This document shows positions 15,807-23,588 of a stretch of 64,000 nucleotides of DNA, one piece after another. Made by a program: the position numbers and the translations under genes. Each line of letters opens with the position of its first letter. Position 1 is the first letter of the stretch. The notes below the pieces were generated by a model. That model was not told the origin of the DNA, did not search any database, and worked only from the letters and a program-made list of their open reading frames with translations. Source of the DNA: Moheibacter sediminis (lineage in GTDB: Bacteria > Bacteroidota > Bacteroidia > Flavobacteriales > Weeksellaceae); the NCBI RefSeq assembly GCF_900176425.1, contig NZ_FWXS01000007.1, positions 62,001 through 126,000 of the forward strand, written 5' to 3'.

Positions 15807-17297
15807 ATGAAAGTAGTGAATTTACAATCAAGAATAGACAGAATTACAGACATTCTCCGCAGAGACGATGGAATAAGCGGAGCAATGCACTATACCGAGC
15901 AAATCAGTTGGATTTTATTTTTAAAATATCTACACGATTACGAAGAAACTAAAGCCTCTGATGCTCTCATTGATGGCAAACAATACAAATACATCATTGA
16001 CACCAAGTTCCGTTGGGATAATTGGGCTTATCCACTCAAAGAAGATGGAATGTATGATTTGAAAGGAGCAATGGGAGGAGATGACCTCATCCAGTTTGTA
16101 AACAACGAACTGTTTCCTTACTTGCAAAGTTTCAAATCCAATCCGCAGGAAGTAAAAACTGTAAAATATAAAATTGGAGCAGTTTTCGAGTTTATCAATA
16201 ACCGAATTGCAAGCGGACACACACTAAGAGAAGTCATAGAAAATATTGCAGACCTTAGTTTTCAAAGTCAGGAAGACTTATTTGAGCTAAGTATTATTTA
16301 TGAAAACCTGCTCAAAGGAATGGGAAGCGATGGCGGAAATTCAGGGGAATTCTACACGCCTCGTCCTGTTATCAAAGCAATGGTTGATGTGCTTGAACCA
16401 AATGTAAATGATACCATTTATGACGGTGCGGTTGGAAGTGCAGGATTCTTGATTCAAGCATTTGATTACGTGATACAAAAGAAAAATGAGTACAGCACCA
16501 CTCAATTAAAACACATCAAAGAAGGGATGTTTTTCGGAAACGAGAAGACACCTTTGGCGTATGTAATGGGAGTGATGAATATGATTTTGCACGGTATCGA
16601 AAGCCCGAACATCTACAAGCAAAATACGCTTACCCAAAATATCCGAGATTTTCAGGAGAAAGACCGTTACTCCGTAATCCTCGCCAATCCGCCTTTTGGT
16701 GGTAAGGAAAAGAAGGAAGTCCAAAATAATTTTCCAGTTGAAAGTTCTGCAACAGAATTATTGTTTTTGCAACATTTTATGAAAAAATTGGCTTTGAATG
16801 GAAAAGCAGGTATTGTCATTCCCGAAGGAGTTTTGTTTCAAGCCAATAACGCATTTACGGCTGTAAAAAAGGATTTGTTAGATAATTTTAATCTTCATAC
16901 GGTATTGAGTTTACCAATGGGTATATTCTTACCATATAGCCCTGTTAAAACGAGTATTTTATTTTTTGAACGTAAAGGCGGAACACAAGATGTTTGGTAT
17001 TACGAAATTAATTTAGAAAAGAAACTCACAAAAAATAAACCGATACAATACGAGCATATTGCTGACTTTGTAGAATTGTATAAAACACGTGCTACAACAG
17101 AAAATTCTTGGCTTGTAACCGCTGACGAAATACGAAAGCGTAATTACGATTTGAGTGGTAAAAATCCAACAAAGCAAAAAGAAATAATCCATCAATCTCC
17201 AAACGAAATTTTAGCAGACATCCAAAGCAATGATAAAAATATCAATTTGCTTTTGGCTGAAATTGACAACTTAATTCAGAAAGGTTATGAAAGATAA
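15807..17297 (+). CDS. hsdM: type I DNA methyltransferase, M subunit
   Basis: A 496-residue N6-adenine methyltransferase subunit. The N-terminal HsdM helical domain covers about 1-130; the catalytic domain has the SAM-binding motif TIYDGAVGSAGFLI (near 205) and the catalytic motif NPPFGG (near 294). GEFYTPRPVIKAM before motif I is typical. Motif I reads DGAVGSAG rather than the common DPACGSGG, a modest variant that should still bind SAM. It ends inside the start of hsdS (11-bp overlap), indicating coupled translation. Confidence 0.96.
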   Translation: MKVVNLQSRIDRITDILRRDDGISGAMHYTEQISWILFLKYLHDYEETKASDALIDGKQYKYIIDTKFRWDNWAYPLKEDGMYDLKGAMGGDDLIQFVNNELFPYLQSFKSNPQEVKTVKYKIGAVFEFINNRIASGHTLREVIENIADLSFQSQEDLFELSIIYENLLKGMGSDGGNSGEFYTPRPVIKAMVDVLEPNVNDTIYDGAVGSAGFLIQAFDYVIQKKNEYSTTQLKHIKEGMFFGNEKTPLAYVMGVMNMILHGIESPNIYKQNTLTQNIRDFQEKDRYSVILANPPFGGKEKKEVQNNFPVESSATELLFLQHFMKKLALNGKAGIVIPEGVLFQANNAFTAVKKDLLDNFNLHTVLSLPMGIFLPYSPVKTSILFFERKGGTQDVWYYEINLEKKLTKNKPIQYEHIADFVELYKTRATTENSWLVTADEIRKRNYDLSGKNPTKQKEIIHQSPNEILADIQSNDKNINLLLAEIDNLIQKGYER

Positions 17298-19134
17298 GTT
17301 GCCAAAAGGTTGGGAAGAAACTACATTAAATGATGTTTGTGAAATTATTACAGATGGCACACATCACACTCCAAAATACGAAGAGAAAGGAGTTATCTTC
17401 CTATCGTCTAAAAATGTAACTAAAGGACAAATCAATTGGAATGATGTTAAATATGTGTCTGAGGAATTGCACAATCAACTACAAAAAAGAGTATCTCCCA
17501 AAATCAATGATATACTTTTAGCTAAAAACGGAACTACCGGAGTTGCTGCAATCGTAGACAGAGAATTAGTATTTGATATTTATGTGAGCTTAGCTTTACT
17601 TCGCCCCAAAAATGATATATTACCCAAATTCTTGCTTAACTTCATAAATTCACCTAAGGCAAAAGAACAATTTAATTCGAGGCTAAAAGGGGTTGGTGTC
17701 CCAAATCTTCATTTGAGGGAAATCAAAGAAGTTAGTCTTAATATACCTTCCCTCGATGAGCAAAAGCAAATTGTTTCAGTTTTAGATAAAACTTTTGAAA
17801 AATTAGACCCAACGATTGCTTTGATAGAAGAAAATATCCAAAAATTAAAACAACTTAATGAAAGTGTTTTAGATGAGGTGTTTAGAAACTCTGATAAGTT
17901 TGTTTCCTTTTTAGATTATGTATCTGTGAGTCGAAAAACCATAACTCCCGAACACGATAAAGAATATAGTATAATTGGACTTGAAAATATCGAAAGTAAT
18001 TCAGGGAAACTGGTGAATTTTAAGCCAATTAAGGGTTCGGAGAGCATTAGCAGTAAAGTTATTTTCAAAAAAGAAAATATTTTATATGGCAAGTTAAGAC
18101 CATATTTAAATAAAGTTTATTTGGCTGAATTTGATGGAATTGCAACAACTGAAATTATTCCATTTACAGTAGATAAAAATATGTTCGACGAAAAATATAT
18201 TTTGTATTTTTTGAGGTCTCCTTTTTTCTTGGAAAAAGTGAATTTGAGTTGTTCGGGAGCAAGAATGCCAAGAGTAACTACTGAATTTTGGAAGACATTA
18301 TTAATTCCATTCCTCACAATATCTGAACAACAACGCATAGTTGAGTATCTAAATCAAACAACCGAGAAAAATCAAAAACTAAACCTACACTACCAAAATA
18401 AATTAGAGGCTTTAAAAAGGCTAAAAAACAGCGTATTGGATAGTGCGTTTAAAGGAGAGTTGAGGAGAGCAAAAGTTATTCCTATTACTCAACCAGTAAT
18501 TGATCCATATTTTGCACGAACTAAGAAATTCAATGCAAAGAAAAAAGCAGATAAACAAGCGATGATTATTGCCCTCGCATTGGAAGCTCACGAAAAAATT
18601 GGAAAATCATTATACCGAACAAAAGGAGAAAAAACAGTTGAGATTCTTGAAAAACACCTAAATTTAGATTTTGGAAGAGAAGCAATAAAAATGACTGCTG
18701 GACCCGCTGATTTTAAGCATTTGGTGAACGTAGTAGAACCTTTGGCAAATGAAAAAAAATGGTTCTACACGCAGGAAATAAAAGGAGAAAATTACGATGG
18801 TCATAAATACATAAAAGCCGAAAATTTTAATCCATTTATGATGAGATGTGTACAAGATTTGAAAACTAATTTGAATGAAGTAAAGAGAGTCATCAATCTT
18901 TTTGCAGATATGAAAACTACCCGAATTGCGGAAGTCATTGCAACTACCTACACAGGTTGGAATAACTTAATTGTCCGAAAATCTCACATTGATAGCGATG
19001 CTATAGTGTCAGAAGCAAGAGAAAACTGGCACGAAGCAAAACTGAAAATTGACCGTCAAGAATTTTTTGATGCAATCGAATGGTTGAAAAAGAATAATCT
19101 TACTCCCAAAGGGAATGGGAAAGAAGTAAATTAA
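17287..19134 (+). CDS. hsdS: type I specificity subunit with extra C-terminal domain
   Basis: A 615-residue protein; ordinary HsdS is 380-460. Residues 1-195 form target-recognition domain 1 and its spacer helix (GWEETTLNDVCEIITDG ... LDEQKQIVSVLDKTFEKLD). Residues about 205-390 form the second domain and spacer, closing with VLDSAFKGEL, where HsdS normally ends. About 220 further residues follow, mainly helical, with RTKGEKTVEILEKHLNL, MTAGPADFKHLVNVVEPLA and KKWFYTQE. The two half-sites of the DNA target cannot be read from sequence. The extension may be a regulatory or DNA-binding module; that is inference. Confidence 0.93.
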   Translation: MKDKLPKGWEETTLNDVCEIITDGTHHTPKYEEKGVIFLSSKNVTKGQINWNDVKYVSEELHNQLQKRVSPKINDILLAKNGTTGVAAIVDRELVFDIYVSLALLRPKNDILPKFLLNFINSPKAKEQFNSRLKGVGVPNLHLREIKEVSLNIPSLDEQKQIVSVLDKTFEKLDPTIALIEENIQKLKQLNESVLDEVFRNSDKFVSFLDYVSVSRKTITPEHDKEYSIIGLENIESNSGKLVNFKPIKGSESISSKVIFKKENILYGKLRPYLNKVYLAEFDGIATTEIIPFTVDKNMFDEKYILYFLRSPFFLEKVNLSCSGARMPRVTTEFWKTLLIPFLTISEQQRIVEYLNQTTEKNQKLNLHYQNKLEALKRLKNSVLDSAFKGELRRAKVIPITQPVIDPYFARTKKFNAKKKADKQAMIIALALEAHEKIGKSLYRTKGEKTVEILEKHLNLDFGREAIKMTAGPADFKHLVNVVEPLANEKKWFYTQEIKGENYDGHKYIKAENFNPFMMRCVQDLKTNLNEVKRVINLFADMKTTRIAEVIATTYTGWNNLIVRKSHIDSDAIVSEARENWHEAKLKIDRQEFFDAIEWLKKNNLTPKGNGKEVN

Positions 19135-19142
19135 ATAGACTT

Positions 19143-20972
19143 ATGGAAGCAAGACAATTAGATTTATTTGACTATAATGGTTTACCGATTATACATTCCG
19201 TTGTAGAGGCATTTCCTGATACTGAGTTTGAAGAATTAGAATACAAATCGGCACAAGGTGGACTTCCTAATGATTTTTGGAAAACCTATTCAGGTTTTGC
19301 AAATACTGCGGGGGGTATTATCATTTTGGGTGTTTCAGAAAAAATTGGAGTTTTGAGAATTGATGGACTTACAAATGAAAATATCCAAAAAATTCAAATA
19401 GATTTTTGGAATTCTGTAAATAACCCCGATACGGTCAACATTAATCTTTTAAGAAATGAGGATGTAAGAGTACTGGAAACGGAAGGGAAAAAACTACTTG
19501 CATTTAATATTCCATTAGCAAAACGGAATGAGAAGCCTATTTTTTTAACTAAAAATCCCTTTAAAAATACATATAAGAGAAATTTTGAAGGAGATTACAA
19601 GTGTACAGATGCTGAGGTAAGGAGGATGTTAGCTGATGCCGATACTACATTGCATCACGACAGTCGTATCTTGGAAAATTTCACTTTAAATGATATTGAT
19701 TTGAATAGTTTGAAGAAATACCGCCAACTTTTTTCTGCTAATAATTCGTCGCATCCTTGGTTAGTTTTGGATGATAAAGAGTTGTTAAGAAAACTTGGAG
19801 GGTATAGGATTGATAGAACTACTAAAATTGAAGGGATTACTTTAGCAGGTGTTGTGATGTTCGGAAAAGAGGCAAGTATAACTGATAGAGAGTGTGCTCC
19901 TAATTTTTTTCCAGATTTCAGAGAAATATTATCAGATGACGAAAATATACGATGGACAGACCGTGTATATCCTGATGGTACTTGGGAAGCTAATCTGTTT
20001 GAATTTTATATGAAAGTTTGGCCTATAATATCATCAAAACTTCCAAAACCTTTTCAAATCGAGAAAGGAAGAAGAAAAGATGAAACCCCTACTCATATTG
20101 CATTGAGAGAGGCATTTGTAAATAGTTTAGTTCATACTGATTATTCAGCCCCCGGAAATATCATAATAGAAATGAGAAAGGATAGATATACTTTTTCTAA
20201 TCCGGGAACTCTTTTAGTATCCAAATATCAATATTATAGCGGAGGAATAAGTGAGTGTAGAAATCCTAATCTTCAAAAAATGTTTATGATGATGGGAAGT
20301 GCTGAAAAAGCAGGAAGTGGGGTCAATAAGATTATGTCGGGTTGGGAGTATGCTCACTGGAGAAGACCTTATATTGAGACTTTTACACAACCTGATAGAG
20401 TGGAGTTGAATTTGCCAATGTTCAGTATGATTCCAGAAGAAACCTTATCTGAATTGAAGCAAATCTTTGGAGAAGATGTTATTTCAATTGGGAAGGATCA
20501 ATTAATAATCCTATCCTTCTGTCAAATTGAGGGTGAAATAACTAATAACAGATTGCAAAATAATCTACAAAGACACAAAGTTGATATTACTCAAATGTTG
20601 CAAGATTTATGTAAAAAAGGATATTTAATATCTGAAAACAGCGGAAGATGGACCACATATCATCTCAATAAAAATTTCAATGTGGACACCTCAAATGTGG
20701 ACACCTCAAATGTGGACACCTCAAATGTGGACACCTCAAATGTGGACACTTCAATTTCCATCAAAACTTCCTCTTCAAAATTAACTGATAAAATATTATT
20801 TTTCTGTCAAAGTGATTTTAAAACAATTAGAGAAATTGCTATTTATGTAGATAGAACCGAAAAACATTTAAAGAATAGGGTAATCAATCAACTGGTAAAA
20901 GATGGTAAATTAAGCAGAAAATATTCTGAATTACCAAATCACCCAGAGCAGGCATATAAAAAATCAGAATAA
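19143..20972 (+). CDS. AlbA_2-domain protein with C-terminal ATPase-like and winged-helix regions
   Basis: A 609-residue protein 8 bp after hsdS, clearly in the same operon. An AlbA_2 (Schlafen-type) domain lies at about 25-160: EFEELEYKSAQGGLP, GFANTAGGIIILGVSE and YKRNFEGDYKC. A histidine-kinase-like ATPase-fold region of the RecG-related type follows near 320-420: ALREAFVNSLVHTDYS, FSNPGTLL and GSAEKAGSGVNKIMSGW. Residues about 440-510 and 545-600 look like winged helices, separated by five NVDTS repeats. Such proteins occur as regulators or as partners in defence islands; a direct role in restriction is unproven. Confidence 0.88.
   Translation: MEARQLDLFDYNGLPIIHSVVEAFPDTEFEELEYKSAQGGLPNDFWKTYSGFANTAGGIIILGVSEKIGVLRIDGLTNENIQKIQIDFWNSVNNPDTVNINLLRNEDVRVLETEGKKLLAFNIPLAKRNEKPIFLTKNPFKNTYKRNFEGDYKCTDAEVRRMLADADTTLHHDSRILENFTLNDIDLNSLKKYRQLFSANNSSHPWLVLDDKELLRKLGGYRIDRTTKIEGITLAGVVMFGKEASITDRECAPNFFPDFREILSDDENIRWTDRVYPDGTWEANLFEFYMKVWPIISSKLPKPFQIEKGRRKDETPTHIALREAFVNSLVHTDYSAPGNIIIEMRKDRYTFSNPGTLLVSKYQYYSGGISECRNPNLQKMFMMMGSAEKAGSGVNKIMSGWEYAHWRRPYIETFTQPDRVELNLPMFSMIPEETLSELKQIFGEDVISIGKDQLIILSFCQIEGEITNNRLQNNLQRHKVDITQMLQDLCKKGYLISENSGRWTTYHLNKNFNVDTSNVDTSNVDTSNVDTSNVDTSISIKTSSSKLTDKILFFCQSDFKTIREIAIYVDRTEKHLKNRVINQLVKDGKLSRKYSELPNHPEQAYKKSE
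20679..20753 (+). repeat. five tandem 15-bp repeats coding NVDTS
   Basis: AATGTGGACACCTCA repeats exactly at 20679, 20694, 20709 and 20724; the fifth copy (20739-20753) has one C-to-T change. Since 15 is divisible by three, copy-number changes would shorten or lengthen the linker without shifting frame. Confidence 0.95.
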
Positions 20973-21312
20973 AACAATTGATCTCTAATTAACAAGCAAT
21001 AACCGAAAAGCGGTTGAGTCTATAATATGGTAAAATTTTTAATTTTAGATATTCAAATGCTATTCTGAGTTTATATAAAAAAAATACCTTGCAAACTGTG
21101 TTGAGAAAATACGAACTATTTGGAAATAGAGTAAACAATGTTTTAAGATAGATAAATAAACAGCTCTGTATGGTATAGAAAGTAATCACAATTTCAACTG
21201 CCTAAGTTGAAAATTTAAAAATAAGTCCCCTTTTGCGTCCCTTTTTCTAAATAACATTCAATTTTATTTATGTAACTAATTTTATTTCAATTTATTATAA
21301 CTAAAACAGTTT
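20973..21312. other. non-coding right end of the island
   Basis: No gene is supported between the AlbA_2 stop and the right repeat. The stretch is AT-rich and holds the right pair of GTCCCCTTTT-type repeats (21225-21246) and nothing else I recognise. Confidence 0.6.
21225..21246 (+). repeat. right pair of GTCC(CC)TTTT repeats, candidate integrase arm sites
   Basis: GTCCCCTTTT at 21225-21234 and GTCCCTTTTT at 21237-21246; starts 12 bp apart, the same spacing and direction as the left pair, 67 bp before attR. Confidence 0.6.
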
Positions 21313-21331
21313 AATCCCTTCCTCTCTGCAA
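21313..21331 (+). repeat. right attachment site (attR)
   Basis: AATCCCTTCCTCTCTGCAA, identical to 8027-8045. The bases before it do not continue the tRNA, so this is the orphan copy created by integration. Confidence 0.92.
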
Positions 21332-21492
21332 TTACAAATGGCACTATTGTAAGACGAATGGCGCTTTTTTTGTCTCAAAATTTGAGTTATATTTGGGCTG
21401 ATTCAGATTGTAAATTTTATACTTCATTAAATTTAAATCATTATCATTTTGAATCAAATTCAATTTTATTACTTTTAGAATTCATTAAACTT

Positions 21493-21954
21493 ATGTCAAA
21501 AAAGAAAATTCTATACATCGATTTAGATGGTGTGGTTGTGGATTTAATGCTTGAAGTCGAACGTGAACTCAAGGCAGATGATCAAAATTACAAAGGAATA
21601 GATGAGCTTATAGATAATTCCGAAACCGTTTTTCTAAATGCCCCACCAATGCTTCATGCAATTGAAGCAATCGAAGAACTGGAAAAATATTATGATGTTT
21701 TTATACTTTCTACTGCGCCTTGGGGCAATATTCATGCTTGGTCACAGAAAAGAATCTGGGTCGAACGTCATTTACCTTCTCTTTATAAAAAACTAATCCT
21801 AACTCACCGCAAAGACTTACTCAAAGGTGATTTCCTTATTGACGACCGCACCAAAAATGGTGCTGCCGAATTCTCAGGTGAGCATATTCATATTTTTGAA
21901 CCGAAATTTCCTGATTGGGACAGTGTTCTAAATTATTTAGTTCCTAAAAATTAA
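21493..21954 (+). CDS. 5'(3')-deoxyribonucleotidase-like HAD phosphatase
   Basis: A 153-residue protein of the 5' nucleotidase, deoxy (NT5C) family. The N-terminal HAD motif I YIDLDGVVVD, motif II FILSTAPWGN and the LIDDRTKNG acidic motif are present, and AWSQKRIWVERHLP fits the family. It would dephosphorylate deoxyribonucleoside monophosphates in the cytoplasm. The ATG at 21493 gives the expected N-terminus; the frame is open back to 21358 but that part is not protein-like. It is the first chromosomal gene after the island. Confidence 0.88.
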   Translation: MSKKKILYIDLDGVVVDLMLEVERELKADDQNYKGIDELIDNSETVFLNAPPMLHAIEAIEELEKYYDVFILSTAPWGNIHAWSQKRIWVERHLPSLYKKLILTHRKDLLKGDFLIDDRTKNGAAEFSGEHIHIFEPKFPDWDSVLNYLVPKN

Positions 21955-21969
21955 TATTAGAATTATATT

Positions 21970-22680
21970 TTGAAAACATTTCATTCAGCAAATAAAAAAT
22001 CTTCCATCCTCGAAAGGCTAGAGCCGAGCTTTACATTTGTAGATTTTATCATGATGGCATTTATGTCCTATCAATATTTCAAATTGTGGATGCAACCGGG
22101 AATAGGAGATGCTGAAAAGATTTTCCAAATGGCGGCATTGATGGGTTTCGAATTCATTATGGTGCATTCTGGTGTTTTTATGGCTGTGATGCCGCGCAAA
22201 CTTTCGTTGTTTCTTTTCGTTCCTGCTTATGGTTTGTTTGCTTGGGCATTTAATAGTATAATTGGTGGCGGAAATCTGGTAGTTTACATTTATATGTTTG
22301 CTGTATTCAACCGGATGCGTTTTGCTTTTTTCAATGTAGATGAAAATTTGAAAAACAAACAAATCGGACGGTCAGTCTTTGCTGCCATGACTTATTTCTT
22401 TTTGTTATTTGGAGTTGCTTTTGGAAGTTCAGTTTTACCTGAATTTGGATTAAATGACGTAAATCTCACACGCATCGGATATGACCAGGCCAAAACACAC
22501 GGCGGACTTTTTCTTGATGAACCACAAACAGCTATTTGTGCCGGAGCATTGTACTATTTATTTTTAGCAATGTATGCTTTGCCGGGAAAATGGTTCTGGA
22601 ACGAGGCTAAATTAAACAAATGGTCAGCGGACATGGAGACTCGCATGGAAAAAATGAAACAGAAAAAGGATAATAATTAA
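21970..22680 (+). CDS. integral membrane protein, unknown
   Basis: A 236-residue protein with about five hydrophobic segments (roughly 50-65, 75-95, 95-115, 130-150 and 185-205) and a charged C-terminal tail. I do not recognise the family. TTG 21970, 15 bp after the nucleotidase stop, is a possible start; ATG 22051 would remove 27 residues. The gene probably shares a transcript with the nucleotidase. Confidence 0.7.
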   Translation: MKTFHSANKKSSILERLEPSFTFVDFIMMAFMSYQYFKLWMQPGIGDAEKIFQMAALMGFEFIMVHSGVFMAVMPRKLSLFLFVPAYGLFAWAFNSIIGGGNLVVYIYMFAVFNRMRFAFFNVDENLKNKQIGRSVFAAMTYFFLLFGVAFGSSVLPEFGLNDVNLTRIGYDQAKTHGGLFLDEPQTAICAGALYYLFLAMYALPGKWFWNEAKLNKWSADMETRMEKMKQKKDNN

Positions 22681-22691
22681 ATCTATAAATT

Positions 22692-23351
22692 CTAAAAATA
22701 TTTTGAAATTTTTTGCAATTCCAATTCATTAAAATCAGAAACGACAATATTAGCTAGCGAATAATCTTGTTGAAATGTATTCATACTTTTAAATCCCGCG
22801 CAAAAAATTTCTGCGCGGTGCGCAGCCAGAATACCGTTCGTAGAATCTTCGATGACCATACAGTTTTCTTTGGATTCTTGAGCGATTTCAGCTGCTAACA
22901 AAAAGATTTCCGGATGAGGTTTGGATGCTTTCAAGTCTGCGCCGCTAATTTTTCCAGTGAAATATTTCTCCAAACCAAATTTCTCAAACACCATATCAAT
23001 GGTAGTTCGAGTAGCAGAAGAAGCCAAAACCAATTTCACATCATTTTGATAATAATGTTGAATCAAATCCCGCACGCCCGGCACCAAATCAAATTCCAAA
23101 TCATTGTAAAAATAATCTTTAAAAGCAGCACGCTTGCCAGTCATTAATTCATCGGTAGAATTTTTCAGGTTAAATTTTTCGATGATGGTCTCGAAAACTT
23201 TTTGTGTAGAGGCGCCCGTGAAAGTTGAATACAATTCCTCCGAAACATAAATTCCCAAACCTTCGAAAGTTTTATAATATGCCTTTCGGTGCAAAGGTTC
23301 CGTATCTACAATCACGCCGTCCATGTCAAACAAAACTGCTTTCAGTGCCAT
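22692..23351 (-). CDS. HAD-superfamily phosphatase (beta-phosphoglucomutase-like)
   Basis: A 219-residue HAD hydrolase with motif I LFDMDGVIVDTEPLH, a helical cap, the motif II region LVLASSATRTTID, Lys in ISGADLKASKPHPEIF and motif IV MVIEDSTNGILAA. This arrangement is shared by beta-phosphoglucomutases and small sugar-phosphate phosphatases; the substrate is not predictable. It is divergent from the tamB locus. Confidence 0.9.
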   Translation of the reverse strand: MALKAVLFDMDGVIVDTEPLHRKAYYKTFEGLGIYVSEELYSTFTGASTQKVFETIIEKFNLKNSTDELMTGKRAAFKDYFYNDLEFDLVPGVRDLIQHYYQNDVKLVLASSATRTTIDMVFEKFGLEKYFTGKISGADLKASKPHPEIFLLAAEIAQESKENCMVIEDSTNGILAAHRAEIFCAGFKSMNTFQQDYSLANIVVSDFNELELQKISKYF

Positions 23352-23588
23352 TTTCTCATTTTAGTTCAACAAATATAATAGTATTTGAGCCTGAGAAATT
23401 TTATAGCTTCATATAATTTTTATAACATATACCAAGTAGGAGATGAAACTGGAAGAGCAAAATTACGCACAAACTTAAATTTCAGAAGAAAGCAAGTTCT
23501 GTATGTTTTGTTAAATTTTAACAAAAGTGGTATCAATTTTGAAAGGTTTAACTTGGTTAAGGAAATTATCTTTGTTAAAATCTGGGCT

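Larger units (their letters stand above)
8027..21331. mobile_element. 13.3 kb integrated element in tRNA-Ser, carrying a type I restriction-modification operon
   Basis: Bounded by 19-bp direct repeats (8027-8045 and 21313-21331) that copy the tRNA-Ser 3' end. A tyrosine recombinase gene starts 160 bp inside the left end, and paired GTCC(CC)TTTT repeats lie near both ends. Gene order: integrase, unknown protein, excisionase-like HTH, Rep-like protein, non-coding repeat block, two small envelope proteins, hsdR-hsdM-hsdS, AlbA_2 protein. No relaxase, coupling protein or conjugation gene is seen, so it is best described as a genomic island or mobilisable/replicative element. Excision would give a circle of 13,286 bp. 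Confidence 0.9.

Noticed and set aside
20679-20753. CRISPR-like short repeats
   Set aside because: Repeats are tandem without spacers and lie in frame inside a gene; no cas genes are present.
23385-23588. Extended N-terminus of tamB
   Set aside because: 68 residues without signal character before the membrane anchor and with TTG start only; also overlaps a likely promoter.
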